The notes below the pieces were generated by a model. That model did no database searches, was not told where the DNA came from, and was given only the letters and a program-made list of their open reading frames with translations. This document shows, in pieces, positions 8,282 through 18,165 of a stretch of 64,000 bases of DNA (the first letter of the stretch is position 1; each line of letters opens with the position of its first letter). The position numbers were made by a program, and so were the translations under genes. Origin of the DNA: Paenisporosarcina quisquiliarum (GTDB lineage Bacteria; Bacillota; Bacilli; Bacillales_A; Planococcaceae); the NCBI RefSeq assembly GCF_027563315.1, contig NZ_JAMKBJ010000007.1, positions 62,001 to 126,000 on the forward strand. The letters are read 5' to 3'.

Positions 8282-9092
8282 CAGCCAATGCTCGTTTAAG
8301 AGATGCATAGCTTCCAATCCGTCCAAAATCGAGTCCCAGATGAACAAGCGTCTGGGCTATGATTGGGGAAATCCCACTTACTGTCCCTTTCACGCCTAGA
8401 AGGGCAAGTGAATCAAGAAGATTGAATAATTGCTGGGCAACAAATGTATCAATTGTCTGTACACCTGATAGGTCTATAATTAAATGCTTGATTTGTAATC
8501 GAGAGGCTTCGGTTAAAGCTCGTTCATGTAGTACACGTGAACGTTCTTCATTCATCGTTCCAATTAAGGGTAATACAGCAATCTCGTCAGTGATTGATAC
8601 AACGGGAACAGAAAGTTCAACCACCATTTGCTGAGAAAAAGCCAATTGCTCTTTATCATGCCTTACAAACGGCACACTGAAGAAATAAACAACATCGTTT
8701 ATTGAACGATCCAACACATCAATAACATCATAAAGTTCATTTGCAGTCAGTTCTAGTTTTTGAGCTTCATATTTTATGAGACTCCCGATTGTATTACGAT
8801 AATGAGGTACCTCGCGAAGCATCATGTCAATCGTTATTTGTTGCATTCTTGCTGTTGAGGATCCAGCTTTTTCCCCCCATTCCTTTAAAACTAATACTCG
8901 TTGATCTTCGCTCATCCCTAAGCAAGCACCGTATAATTCAACTAATTCAATGCGTAATGGAAATAAGTCTTGTTCAACGCGTTGCAACTCAGGATATCGT
9001 GCATTTTGTTCGTTTGTAATGACACTTGCCAATTCTTTAGATTGGGCTAAAATAAAGTCTTTCATATGCATTAGATGAGAACTTAAATTCAT
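8265..9092 (-). CDS. RsbR-family stressosome protein
   Basis: 275 residues. The N-terminal half (about 1-145) is helical and fits the non-heme globin-like sensor of RsbR paralogues. The C-terminal half is a STAS domain with both expected threonine sites: PLIGTMNEERSR (like T171 of B. subtilis RsbRA) and LSGVQTIDTFVAQQL (like T205). RsbR proteins form the stressosome with RsbS and RsbT and control sigma-B. No rsbS or rsbT lies beside it, so it is a dispersed paralogue. Start at ATG 9092 after a GGAGG site. Confidence 0.88.
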   Translation of the reverse strand: MNLSSHLMHMKDFILAQSKELASVITNEQNARYPELQRVEQDLFPLRIELVELYGACLGMSEDQRVLVLKEWGEKAGSSTARMQQITIDMMLREVPHYRNTIGSLIKYEAQKLELTANELYDVIDVLDRSINDVVYFFSVPFVRHDKEQLAFSQQMVVELSVPVVSITDEIAVLPLIGTMNEERSRVLHERALTEASRLQIKHLIIDLSGVQTIDTFVAQQLFNLLDSLALLGVKGTVSGISPIIAQTLVHLGLDFGRIGSYASLKRALAVIQSS

Positions 9093-9110
9093 GTTGTAGT
9101 TTCCTCCAAA

Positions 9111-10001
9111 TTAAATCGTATATAAAGTTCGAGCGTACCGACTTGTAATGCCGTATCCCGCTTCCTCCAGTTGGTTCAACAATTGCTGACTGTATGATGG
9201 CACAATCAATTGATCCAGCTCAATTGGCAAATCCATTTCACAATGAATTGTTGCCAGTTTTTTGGACAGTTGCAACATGTCCATACTTTCTTGAATCTTC
9301 TTTTGTTGACCGGGTTTCAACTCATGTAACGCATCAATCACGCCTTCCACTGAACCATAGGTTTGAATCAGTTGCAGCGCACTTTTCGGCCCGATTCCTT
9401 TAACCCCCGGATACCCATCACTTGAATCTCCCATAAATGCTTTCACATCGGCAAAAACAGATGGCTCAATTTGATACTCTTCTACAAACCGTTCATATGT
9501 ATATTCGTCATAGAGTGTATATCCTTTTTTAGTAAAAGCGATTTTCGTTGTTGGTGTAAGCAATTGCAATAAATCTTTATCGCCACTGACGATTGTGATA
9601 TCAGCTTCATTTTGCCATTTGCATGCCATGGAGCCTATCAAATCATCCGCTTCCATCCCTACTTCACCGAAGTTCTTCCACCCGAGCATTTCTGAAATAC
9701 TCTTTGCCATATCAAATTGAGGTAGCATTTCTTCAGGTGGTGCAGGTCGATTGGATTTATATCCATCAAATAAATCATTGCGGAAAGTGTGCATCCCCAT
9801 ATCCCAACAAATGGCCATATGTGTAGGCTGCATGATTTGTTTTGCACTCAGAACATGGCGGGCAAAACCTTGAACACCATTAGTTGGTACACCTTGATCA
9901 TTTCTAAAATATTGTCCAAACACGGATGTTGCAAAAAACGAGCGGAATAACAGTGCCATTCCGTCGATTAATAAAATATGAGGTTTCTGATTTGATTGCA
10001 T
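9111..10001 (-). CDS. ypcP: 5'-3' exonuclease / flap endonuclease (YpcP-like)
   Basis: A 296-residue stand-alone homologue of the 5' nuclease domain of DNA polymerase I, acting in Okazaki-fragment primer removal and repair. Metal-binding acidic residues are visible in LLIDGMALLFRSFF, ICWDMG, GMEADDLIG and IVSGDKDLLQLL, plus FMGDSSDGYPGVKGIGPKSALQLI, the helix-hairpin-helix. It is 18 bp upstream of the rsbR-like gene on the same strand and probably co-transcribed with it. Confidence 0.92.
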   Translation of the reverse strand: MQSNQKPHILLIDGMALLFRSFFATSVFGQYFRNDQGVPTNGVQGFARHVLSAKQIMQPTHMAICWDMGMHTFRNDLFDGYKSNRPAPPEEMLPQFDMAKSISEMLGWKNFGEVGMEADDLIGSMACKWQNEADITIVSGDKDLLQLLTPTTKIAFTKKGYTLYDEYTYERFVEEYQIEPSVFADVKAFMGDSSDGYPGVKGIGPKSALQLIQTYGSVEGVIDALHELKPGQQKKIQESMDMLQLSKKLATIHCEMDLPIELDQLIVPSYSQQLLNQLEEAGYGITSRYARTLYTI

Positions 10002-10198
10002 TATTTCCCCATCTTTCTGCCTTTAGCGAATGTTTTCTTTGGAATCTCTACTTATATTTCTCATGTTTAGTATAACAAATGCAGATAGGTCTGTACGAAA
10101 AGTCTGCAGTCATTAACCCATAAGAAATATTATTACTCTCTGATTGTGAGTATAGATTATTTTGTTAGAGCCTATTCTATAAGAAAGGAGGGAAAGAC

Positions 10199-11743
10199 AT
10201 GTTTAAAAAAAGATTCAATCGTAGTTCGAAGCGGGAAAAACCTTCTATTGATGCTAATGAGAATAAAAAATCAGAATCAAATCAAAAAGAAAACGTGTTT
10301 CCTTCCTCTTCAAAAGACTATCTTCAGACCATTAAAGATCACACCAATAATCCATCTGATTTAGTAGTCAAAACAATTTCTCCAAATATTACTGTTACTT
10401 ATATGAATAGCTTAGTGGATGACCGGACCTTGAAAGAACAGCTCATTCCAGAATTAATAAGGCATAAGTTTGAAACACCTGAAAGCCTGAAGTCATCACT
10501 ATTTATTCCAGAAGTAGATGTAGATGACCAAATAAATCATTCCGTATTATCCATGTACAACGGTACAGTGCTAATTCATTTAGATGGCTTTTCTCAAGTG
10601 GTATTGGCAAAAATCACGACAACAGTATCCCGGGCATTGGCGGCACCTGAAAACGAATCCCAAGTAATAGGTGCACAGGTAGGATTCAATGAGAGCCTCT
10701 CATCCAATGAATCGCTCATTAGACGCTACATTAAAAATCCAGAGCTTTGTAATGAGAGGTTTAATGTAGGGAAACAAACGAATACAACCGTTGCCTTTTT
10801 TTATATAAAAGGGATTGCTTCAGAGCAAATGGTCAATACCCTTCGTCAACGAATTAGTGACTTAAAAATAGATTCCTTGTTGGATAGTGCTGTCCTAGCT
10901 GAATACATCGATGATAATTCTTTGTCACCGTTTCCTCAAATGTTACTAACAGAAAGACCAGACAGGTTTTGTGACGGATTGTTGAATGGTAAATTGGGGG
11001 TTATCGTAGACGGCAGTTCCATGGCAATTCTATGCCCTCATGCATTTATTGAATTCTTTCAAAGCAGGGAAGATCAAAACCTGCGGTGGCCAATTGCATC
11101 ATTTCTTCGACTTTTACGATTCAGTGCCGTTTTTCTATCCATTTATTTAACACCTCTGTATGTAGCTGCTTTAACTTTTCATTATGAAATTATTCCACAA
11201 TCGTTATTAGTTCCTTTAAGTGAATCCCGAGCCCTAGTTCCTTTTCCTCCAATAATTGAAGCACTTTTACTGGAGCTAATTATTGAGTTATTAAGGGAAG
11301 CAGGAGCACGATTACCGACAAAAGTTGGTCAGACCATTGGTATCGTAGGTGGTATCGTAATCGGTACTGCAGCCGTTCAAGCCGGTATCACGAGTAATAT
11401 TCTTATAATTATTGTAGCGCTCAGCGCATTAGCATCTTTTACAACTCCAAGTTATATGATGGGCAACGTGATACGAGTTGTTCGCTTCCCATTAATTCTG
11501 CTGGCTGGTTTTTGGGGTTTTTATGGAATAATGCTTGGGTTTTGCTTTATCCTAATTCATTTGATTCGTCAATCTAGTTTAGGTTCACCTTACACAGCGC
11601 CATTTTATCCTCCAAGATTTATGGATTGGCGTGATAGTATCATCAGGTTGCCGTTACCATTCACATACAAAAGGCAAAAAAGTGTAAGACCACAGAATGA
11701 AGAAAAATACCAACCCGAACCGATTAATCCAGAAAAAAGTTGA
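10199..11743 (+). CDS. gerA: spore germination receptor subunit A (GerA family)
   Basis: 514 residues. It has a hydrophilic N-terminal domain (about 1-300), then several membrane segments (from FLRLLRFSAVFLSIYLTPLYVAAL) with the conserved block PPIIEALLLELIIELLREAGARLP, and a proline-rich cytoplasmic tail. With GerB and GerC it forms a receptor in the inner spore membrane that senses small germinants such as amino acids or sugars; the ligand cannot be predicted. It is the first gene of a gerABC operon, with a GGAGG site 9 bp before the ATG. Forespore (sigma-G) expression is the rule for this family. Confidence 0.93.
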   Translation: MFKKRFNRSSKREKPSIDANENKKSESNQKENVFPSSSKDYLQTIKDHTNNPSDLVVKTISPNITVTYMNSLVDDRTLKEQLIPELIRHKFETPESLKSSLFIPEVDVDDQINHSVLSMYNGTVLIHLDGFSQVVLAKITTTVSRALAAPENESQVIGAQVGFNESLSSNESLIRRYIKNPELCNERFNVGKQTNTTVAFFYIKGIASEQMVNTLRQRISDLKIDSLLDSAVLAEYIDDNSLSPFPQMLLTERPDRFCDGLLNGKLGVIVDGSSMAILCPHAFIEFFQSREDQNLRWPIASFLRLLRFSAVFLSIYLTPLYVAALTFHYEIIPQSLLVPLSESRALVPFPPIIEALLLELIIELLREAGARLPTKVGQTIGIVGGIVIGTAAVQAGITSNILIIIVALSALASFTTPSYMMGNVIRVVRFPLILLAGFWGFYGIMLGFCFILIHLIRQSSLGSPYTAPFYPPRFMDWRDSIIRLPLPFTYKRQKSVRPQNEEKYQPEPINPEKS

Positions 11744-11759
11744 ACTGAAGGTGATTTGA

Positions 11760-12872
11760 GTGAGAAATTCCATACAAGTAAAAGAGCAAGAAATGATCAA
11801 TGCTTTTCTACTTTTTTTTGTAATTCATACGACTCAAATTGGTGTTGGTATACACGGTTTTCAACGAGTCATTTATCAGGAAGCAAAACATGATGCATGG
11901 ATTTCGGTTCTACTCATTGGTATTGCCACTCACATAATTGCAATCTTTATGATTAAGACGTTGGAGATCTACGGATCGAATGATTTATATGGTATACATC
12001 AAGACATTTTCGGGAAATGGTTTGGAAATTTTTTGAATTTTATTTATATTGTTTATTGTTCTACTGCATTTTTCTCTGTGTTAAGAAACTATATTGAAGT
12101 GGTCCAAACGTGGGTTTTTCCAAATTTAGAAACATGGTTTATATCCGCTACGTTACTATTACTCGTCATTTATGCATTTACTGGAGGATTTCGTGTAATT
12201 GTTGGCATCTCTTTTTTCAGTTTCGTACTAGCCATTTGGCTTTTACCTATGTTGGTTTTTCCATTGCAATTTACTACAGCACGTAGTTTATTGCCCGTAA
12301 TGGAAAACGATATTATGGATATTTTAAAAGGTGCACAATCTATGACGTTCACCATAGTAGGATTTGAAATCCTGAATGTCATTTATCCATTCATCAAGGA
12401 TAAAAACAATGTGAAAAGACATGTACATTATGGATTATTGGCCACTACAATCATATACCTAAGCGTGATATTAGTTTCAATCGCCTATTTTAGCCCTGAC
12501 CAATTAAATAAGTCTATTTGGGCCACCCTATCATTATTTAGCATCGTCAGATTTCCATTTATCGAGCGGTTCGAATACATTGCTGTTTGCTTTTGGATGT
12601 TGATTATCTTACCTAACCTTTGTCTATACCTCTGGGCAGCCTATCGGGGAAGCATTCGTTTAGTGAAAGTTAATTCAACCCAATTTGTTTGGATTTTTTC
12701 AATTGTGGTCTTTATGTTATCTTTATCGGTTGAAACTCGTACGGAGATCAATGCGGTTAATAATTATTTTTCCAAAGTGGGATTTTATCTCATTTTTGTT
12801 TATCCCATCTTATTATATTTGCTCGCAGTCATGAAAAAGAAATATACGACTCGTAAGGAGCGTAAAGGATGA
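11760..12872 (+). CDS. gerB: spore germination receptor subunit B (amino-acid permease-like)
   Basis: 370 residues, almost entirely ten hydrophobic segments, of the APC-superfamily GerB/Spore_permease type. The start is the GTG at 11760, 17 bp after gerA. GerB is believed to carry the germinant-binding pocket. It overlaps gerC by 4 bp (ATGA), consistent with coupled translation of the receptor subunits. Confidence 0.92.
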   Translation: MRNSIQVKEQEMINAFLLFFVIHTTQIGVGIHGFQRVIYQEAKHDAWISVLLIGIATHIIAIFMIKTLEIYGSNDLYGIHQDIFGKWFGNFLNFIYIVYCSTAFFSVLRNYIEVVQTWVFPNLETWFISATLLLLVIYAFTGGFRVIVGISFFSFVLAIWLLPMLVFPLQFTTARSLLPVMENDIMDILKGAQSMTFTIVGFEILNVIYPFIKDKNNVKRHVHYGLLATTIIYLSVILVSIAYFSPDQLNKSIWATLSLFSIVRFPFIERFEYIAVCFWMLIILPNLCLYLWAAYRGSIRLVKVNSTQFVWIFSIVVFMLSLSVETRTEINAVNNYFSKVGFYLIFVYPILLYLLAVMKKKYTTRKERKG

Positions 12873-13993
12873 AATTCATCAAAGTGATGTTCATATTTAT
12901 TTTTTTGCTTATTACTATCGCTGGATGTGCAGAACAGAAATTACTCGAACAGGTTGGATTGACGACACTTCTTGGGTACGATTTGGGTGAGAACGAAAAA
13001 TTGTCGACAACGGCTGTCATTCGTCAGGTGAATCCTGAATTCCAAAGTAATGTGGAAATCGTTTCAGCAGAGAATGAAACCGCTCGTGGTTCCCGTGCAG
13101 AAATCAACAGGAAAACATCAAAAAAAATAATGTCTGGACAAATGCGTGTGGTCCTGTTTGGAGAAGAATTGGCGGAAGACGGAATTGCCCACCATATTGA
13201 TACCCTTTCGAAAAATTCCGATACAAGTGGTAGTATTATTGTCGCTGTTGTTGAGGGTGAAACAAAATCGTTACTTGAATACCAATTTCAAGAAATTGAT
13301 GATATTGGAACACATATCTATAAGTTGCTTGAACAAAACATCAAAAACGAACAAATGATATCATCCAGTCTTCATGAAGTAGCGCACGATTATTACTCGC
13401 TTGGCAGAGATATAGCGATTCCGATTATTAAACGGGATAAAGAACATGTAGAAATTTCTGGAGTTGCCTTGTTCGACAAAGGTAAAATGGTTGGAAAGTT
13501 ATCTACAGAAGAGAGTTTTTATGTGAAATTGAGTAGAGACCTTTATGATTCCGCGATGTTTGAAATTACAATTCCTAAAGAAGCATTACCAGAATCCCAG
13601 ACGAAAAATTCACCAGAAAAAATCCCTGTAGTCATTGATACAATCAATACAAAAAAACAAGTAAAACTCATAAATCCACAAACACCGGAATTTGATATGC
13701 ATATTACTGTTAATGGAAGAATGTTGGAAATCGGAGCCAATATGGATTTGGACAACCCAAAAAACGTGAAGAAATTGGAAGAAGAGATTGGCAAAAGCAT
13801 AGCAAAAAATCTTGAAAGAGTTCTAGTTTATTGTCAGGACGTTAACTCCGATGCTTTTGGATTAGGAGAGTATTACCGAAGTTCCGTCAGACATTCCAAC
13901 CTCACACATGAAAAATGGCACGAGTTGTATAGTACTGCTAAAGTGAATATTAAAGTTGACTTTACAATTTTGCGAAGTGGGATATTTGAATAA
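12869..13993 (+). CDS. gerC: spore germination receptor lipoprotein subunit C
   Basis: 374 residues, Ger(x)C family. A lipoprotein signal is visible at the N-terminus: basic residues, a hydrophobic stretch and the lipobox IAGC near Cys19. The mature part is the three-domain GerC fold, anchored on the outer face of the inner spore membrane and needed for receptor function. It is the last gene of the gerABC operon. Confidence 0.92.
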   Translation: MKFIKVMFIFIFLLITIAGCAEQKLLEQVGLTTLLGYDLGENEKLSTTAVIRQVNPEFQSNVEIVSAENETARGSRAEINRKTSKKIMSGQMRVVLFGEELAEDGIAHHIDTLSKNSDTSGSIIVAVVEGETKSLLEYQFQEIDDIGTHIYKLLEQNIKNEQMISSSLHEVAHDYYSLGRDIAIPIIKRDKEHVEISGVALFDKGKMVGKLSTEESFYVKLSRDLYDSAMFEITIPKEALPESQTKNSPEKIPVVIDTINTKKQVKLINPQTPEFDMHITVNGRMLEIGANMDLDNPKNVKKLEEEIGKSIAKNLERVLVYCQDVNSDAFGLGEYYRSSVRHSNLTHEKWHELYSTAKVNIKVDFTILRSGIFE

Positions 13994-14030
13994 TAGCTTA
14001 CACAAATATTCTTTATCCCACTGTCATTTA

Positions 14031-14984
14031 TTACTGTTCTCCATTTCTGGTCTTTTGTCCAATCATGACCGAAATAAATTCGGAAAAAAACTGGTTATAA
14101 TCGATGTCGAATGCGATACGATGTTTTTTAACTTCGTCATCTAATTGTTCGGTTTTTAAATCGGCAATACTTTGCCCTCGTGCTGGTCCTTCGAGACGTT
14201 GAACTATTTCTACGGTTGAATTGCCAAAGATAAATAATTCAGGTTGTATGGTTGCCATTAAGGTCAGGACATCATGTAAAGGGCCTCCAGTAAGGGACGG
14301 ATTGCGCTTTTTATAAAAATCCGTATAGAATTCCATTAAAGGTTTAAGAATTTTAGCTTTTCCAAATTGATCAATATAATCGACCATTTCAGGTGTGACG
14401 ATTGCTTTTTGCGTCGCATTTAAAGGTATGACGGTGACATTCTTGGCATACGTAAGAACAATTTTCACTGCGACAGGATCTGCATGGAAATTCGCTTCTG
14501 CCACAGTTGTGACATTGCCAGGAATCCAAAATACACCGCCCATAATATAGAATTCCTTAACAGAATTCATCAAGTCTTTATATAAGATAAACATTGTAGC
14601 CAGTGATGTAAGGCGTCCTACATTTACAATCACCAATTCATCACGATGCTGCTCAATTATTTTTACGATTTCATAAAAGTTTTCAACGACTTGAACTCTG
14701 TTATTAGGAATGATGGGTCCAAGTCCATGTTCTCCATGTATTTCAGGATAATAAGTTGGTTGCTCCCCTGTTAAGGGAACATCAGCACCTAAAATGACAG
14801 GAATATCTTTTGGAAATTCAAACAAATTAAAGATATAGTGAATATTCGATATCGCATCTTCCCTTGAAACATTTCCATATTCTGCAACAACACCTACGAT
14901 TTCGATTTCGTCATGTAAGTATGCATATATCAAGGCAATCGTATCATCAATTCCGATATCTCCAAAAAACAATACTTTCTTCAC
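14031..14984 (-). CDS. nucleoside hydrolase-family protein
   Basis: 317 residues from the GTG at 14984, chosen because GGAGGG lies 5 bp upstream and the protein then starts at the family motif; a longer reading to 15089 adds 35 unlikely residues. The family hydrolyses the N-glycosidic bond of nucleosides using a calcium-bound water. The usual D-x-D-P-G-x-D-D motif appears as FGDIGIDD: the inner Asp and the DD pair are kept, while the first Asp is Phe and Pro is Ile. HGEHGLGP and GGPLHDVLTL (late Asp ligand) are present. Substrate unknown. Monocistronic. Confidence 0.83.
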   Translation of the reverse strand: MKKVLFFGDIGIDDTIALIYAYLHDEIEIVGVVAEYGNVSREDAISNIHYIFNLFEFPKDIPVILGADVPLTGEQPTYYPEIHGEHGLGPIIPNNRVQVVENFYEIVKIIEQHRDELVIVNVGRLTSLATMFILYKDLMNSVKEFYIMGGVFWIPGNVTTVAEANFHADPVAVKIVLTYAKNVTVIPLNATQKAIVTPEMVDYIDQFGKAKILKPLMEFYTDFYKKRNPSLTGGPLHDVLTLMATIQPELFIFGNSTVEIVQRLEGPARGQSIADLKTEQLDDEVKKHRIAFDIDYNQFFSEFISVMIGQKTRNGEQ

Positions 14985-15181
14985 CTTAACCCTCCAATTA
15001 TTTAGAATAGGTACTTTCTGACAGTCAGGTCTTTTTATATACGCTCTACATTTTACACATAGACCAATTTGATTCGAAAGATATTGCAAAAAAATTTTTC
15101 ACGATAAAAAAGTAGGTTAAACATGTGGAATTAGGCTTCTTAAGTGGTTCATTTGGGTAATGACTATGTAGGAAAAAAAGA

Positions 15182-16411
15182 ATGGAGAATGGATTCATGG
15201 ATATACATAATGGCTCGCTTTTTTGGCCAACTACTTACCCACTTAGAAAACCTTTTGAAGTTAATGAAAAATTGGATTGTTATGATGTTGTGATTGTAGG
15301 TGGAGGTATGTCAGGATCTTTGTCTGCACTTGCGCTATCTGAAGCTGGATTAAGCGTAGCAATTCTGGATAAACGACATATGGCAACAGGCAGCACGATG
15401 GCAAATACAGGTCTGCTCCAATACTCGAACGATATTATGCTTTACGAACTGATTGATCAAATTGGTGAACGGGCTGCTGTTCGATTTTACCAGATGTGTT
15501 TAGATGCTGTTAAAAATTTAGAGACCGTCGCAAAGCGTCTTCCCATCTCTGCTGATTTTATCGTCCGTCCAAGTATTTGCTATGCAACTACGGAAGAGGA
15601 TGTTGAAAAAATAAAAGATGAGTATGAAACATTGAAAAAGCACGGGTTTCCATGTGCATACTGGGAACCTGATGACATGTCTAAAAATTTATCTTTTACA
15701 AAGCCAGGTGCTCTTGTGACCTATGAAGATGCTGAAGTGAATCCATACCTCTTTGTTAATGGGATATTGGATTTGCTAGAACTGAATGGAACTCATTTAT
15801 TTGAATTTGTGGAAGTAACGGATGCGTTGACGCAGGAGGATACAATTACGATTAAGTCTTCCGCAGGAGATTTTAAAGCCAAACAGGTAATTTACACAAC
15901 TGGATATGAAACAACTCCAGTCGGAAAAAGGATTGGTGCTGAAATCAACCGTTCGTATGCAATTGTAACGAAACCCATTGAACAGTTTTCACAATGGTAT
16001 CAACAAGCCTTAATATGGGAAACAGCCAGACCTTATTTGTATGCTAGGACTACAGCAGACAATCGAATCATCATTGGTGGTTTGGATGAAGAAACTGCCC
16101 AAGCACCGAAATCTGAGGAACTAATTAATAATCGGGCTGAAAAGTTACTCGATCAACTACGTGAACTCTTCCCTCAATACCAACTTGAAATTGACTATGC
16201 GTATGGTGCAACTTTTGGTGAATCCATTGATAACCTTCCATTCATCGGAGAACATCCTACAAAGAAAAATCAGTATTATTTACTCGGATATGGAGGGAAT
16301 GGCACCGTTTACAGCATGCTAGGTTCACAGATCTTGCGAGATTTAATTATAGACGGCCATCATCCTGATGCCCATTTAGTGCAACTGAATCGAAAATATG
16401 GTGTTAAATGA
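15182..16411 (+). CDS. FAD-dependent oxidoreductase (DAO family)
   Basis: 409 residues with an N-terminal FAD-binding Rossmann motif DVVIVGGGMSGSLSALALSE (residues 33-52) and the ribityl-binding MATGSTMANTGLL. The C-terminal GYGGNGTVYSMLGSQI closes the FAD site. It belongs to the glycine oxidase/D-amino-acid oxidase superfamily; the amine substrate is not predictable. The start is either ATG 15182 or ATG 15197; AGGAAA before the first is weak. Its terminator follows at 16420. No partner genes. Confidence 0.82.
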   Translation: MENGFMDIHNGSLFWPTTYPLRKPFEVNEKLDCYDVVIVGGGMSGSLSALALSEAGLSVAILDKRHMATGSTMANTGLLQYSNDIMLYELIDQIGERAAVRFYQMCLDAVKNLETVAKRLPISADFIVRPSICYATTEEDVEKIKDEYETLKKHGFPCAYWEPDDMSKNLSFTKPGALVTYEDAEVNPYLFVNGILDLLELNGTHLFEFVEVTDALTQEDTITIKSSAGDFKAKQVIYTTGYETTPVGKRIGAEINRSYAIVTKPIEQFSQWYQQALIWETARPYLYARTTADNRIIIGGLDEETAQAPKSEELINNRAEKLLDQLRELFPQYQLEIDYAYGATFGESIDNLPFIGEHPTKKNQYYLLGYGGNGTVYSMLGSQILRDLIIDGHHPDAHLVQLNRKYGVK

Positions 16412-16419
16412 GTGAAAGC

Positions 16420-16453
16420 CAGTCTCCGGTATTGGAGACTGCCTTCTTTTTGT
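16420..16453 (+). terminator. terminator of the FAD oxidoreductase gene
   Basis: AGTCTCC pairs with GGAGACT around a GGTATT loop, followed by a T-rich tract. Confidence 0.75.
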
Positions 16454-16479
16454 ATTGTTAATGAGATGAGCGATTGCTC

Positions 16480-16584
16480 AGTCTGACTTTTTGCAGAGGA
16501 CGTCTGAAAAAGTGACGTTCACGTCTGACTTTTGTGGGACCACGTCTGAAAAATAACACTTCACGTCTGAAAAGTCAGGTATCC
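16480..16584. repeat. array A: five repeats with 21-bp period, core CGTCTGA
   Basis: The core (C/A)GTCTGA followed by a 4-5 base A or T run starts at 16480, 16501, 16522, 16543 and 16564, exactly 21 bp apart. The remaining positions vary between units, apart from a CA before most cores. It fills the gap between the converging FAD oxidoreductase and hutH genes. I know of no named family that matches. Confidence 0.9.
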
Positions 16585-16588
16585 CTCG

Positions 16589-18115
16589 TTACTGAACCGA
16601 TACTGCCTCTTTTTTCGTATAAATTGATGACGCCGTTTCATTTTTCATATGAACACTGATACGCTCGATATCTGTACTGAATATCCGATCTTCATCCATA
16701 GATGGAACGAAAGCTCTGTATTCATTCCACTTATCCTGCAACAATGGAGACATTTTGTCTTTGCCTCTGTACTCCGAACCTTGCAATGCACAGAAAGCTT
16801 CAATAGCTAATACGCGTCGTGCATTTTGAATCATATTTCCAGCGTGACGAGCACCGATTGTTCCCATACTCACATGGTCTTCCTGATTGGCCGAAGATGG
16901 AATGGAATCAACCGAAGCTGGATGAGCCAAAGTCTTGTTTTCAGATACTAAACTTGCCGCTGCATATTGCAAAATCATGGCACCTGATTGAAGTCCTGGT
17001 TGTGGACTTAAGAACGGTGGTAACCCTTCGTTTAACTGTGGATTAACTAATCGTTCGATTCGGCGTTCCGAAACATTCGCAAGCTCCGCCACTGCCAATT
17101 TCAGAAAGTCCATTGCAAAAGCAATTGGCTGTCCGTGGAAGTTTCCTCCTGAAATGATGACTTCCCCATCCTCAAAAATTAATGGGTTATCAGTTGCTGC
17201 GTTCATTTCGATTTCTAGCTTCTCTTTCACATAACCAAGTACTTGCCAGCTGGCACCGTGAATTTGCGGAATGCAACGAAGTGAATAGGCATCCTGAACA
17301 CGCTTTTCACCTTGAGTCGTGACGAGTTGACTGCCTTGCAACCACTTCAGCATTCTACGTGCAACGTCAACTTGTTCTACATAGCCACGCGCTTGATGAA
17401 CGGCTGGATGAAACGCATCTGTAATTCCATGAAGCGCTTCCATTGTCATCGCAGCAATCCACTCACTTTGATAAGCTAAGGTCTCCGCTTCCAGCCAGTT
17501 CACCACACCCTGAGCTGTCATCGCTTGGGTTCCATTGATTAGAGCTAAGCCTTCTTTCGCTTCTAACACAAGTGGTTCAATTCCTTTATTCCCCCATACT
17601 TCATAAGCGGGAATTTGCTTCCCTTCGTGCCAGACAAACCCTTCACCAACTAATACAAGTGCCAAATGAGACAATGGCGCTAAATCACCAGATGCTCCAA
17701 GGGATCCTTGGGAAGGAATAACTGGATGAATGGAGTGGTTGACCATATAAGCTAGGCGCTCTAATACTTCAACTCGTATGCCAGAAAATCCTTTCAATAA
17801 AGCATTCAATCGCAATACGACCATTGCACGGGACACCCGTTCTTCAAATGGTTCACCAATTCCACATGCATGTGAGCGAATTAAATGAAGTTGTAGTGCA
17901 TGCACATCTACTTCATTAATGCTTACATCACTGAACTTACCGAATCCTGTATTTATGCCATAAACTGTTTTCCCTTCACGAACGATTCGCTCAACCGCTT
18001 CACGGCTTTTTTGAACTCTTGTTAGTGCATTTGAATCTAGATTTATTGTTTCGTTCTGAAATAAAATCGATCGCATTTCTTCTAAATTTAAATTCTCACC
18101 TGTCAATTTAATCAT
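16589..18115 (-). CDS. hutH: histidine ammonia-lyase
   Basis: First step of histidine degradation: deamination of L-histidine to urocanate. 508 residues from the ATG at 18115, the length of the B. subtilis enzyme; AGAGGGG lies 8 bp upstream, and ATG 18118 is an alternative. The Ala-Ser-Gly triplet that forms the MIO electrophile is visible in [13 protein letters not shown] near residue 142. Other family blocks are [10 protein letters not shown] and QEDHVSMG. No hutU, hutI, hutG, hutM or hutP is adjacent, so the rest of the pathway must be elsewhere or absent. Confidence 0.96.
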   Translation of the reverse strand: MIKLTGENLNLEEMRSILFQNETINLDSNALTRVQKSREAVERIVREGKTVYGINTGFGKFSDVSINEVDVHALQLHLIRSHACGIGEPFEERVSRAMVVLRLNALLKGFSGIRVEVLERLAYMVNHSIHPVIPSQGSLGASGDLAPLSHLALVLVGEGFVWHEGKQIPAYEVWGNKGIEPLVLEAKEGLALINGTQAMTAQGVVNWLEAETLAYQSEWIAAMTMEALHGITDAFHPAVHQARGYVEQVDVARRMLKWLQGSQLVTTQGEKRVQDAYSLRCIPQIHGASWQVLGYVKEKLEIEMNAATDNPLIFEDGEVIISGGNFHGQPIAFAMDFLKLAVAELANVSERRIERLVNPQLNEGLPPFLSPQPGLQSGAMILQYAAASLVSENKTLAHPASVDSIPSSANQEDHVSMGTIGARHAGNMIQNARRVLAIEAFCALQGSEYRGKDKMSPLLQDKWNEYRAFVPSMDEDRIFSTDIERISVHMKNETASSIYTKKEAVSVQ

Positions 18116-18136
18116 CATAAACACCCCTCTTCATCG

Positions 18137-18165
18137 AGTATATGTGTGCCTATAATGAACTGCAA
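18137..18165 (-). promoter_or_regulatory. predicted hutH promoter
   Basis: Minus-strand -35 TTGCAG (18160-18165), 17-bp spacer and -10 TATACT (18137-18142), about 20 bp before the hutH start codon region. Good sigma-A match; no proof of use. Confidence 0.6.

Noticed and set aside
16480-16584. Possible CRISPR-like array
   Set aside because: The constant part is only 7-10 bp with a 21-bp total period; CRISPR repeats are 23-40 bp with 25-45 bp spacers, and no cas gene is present. The same holds for the arrays at 37835 and 47330.
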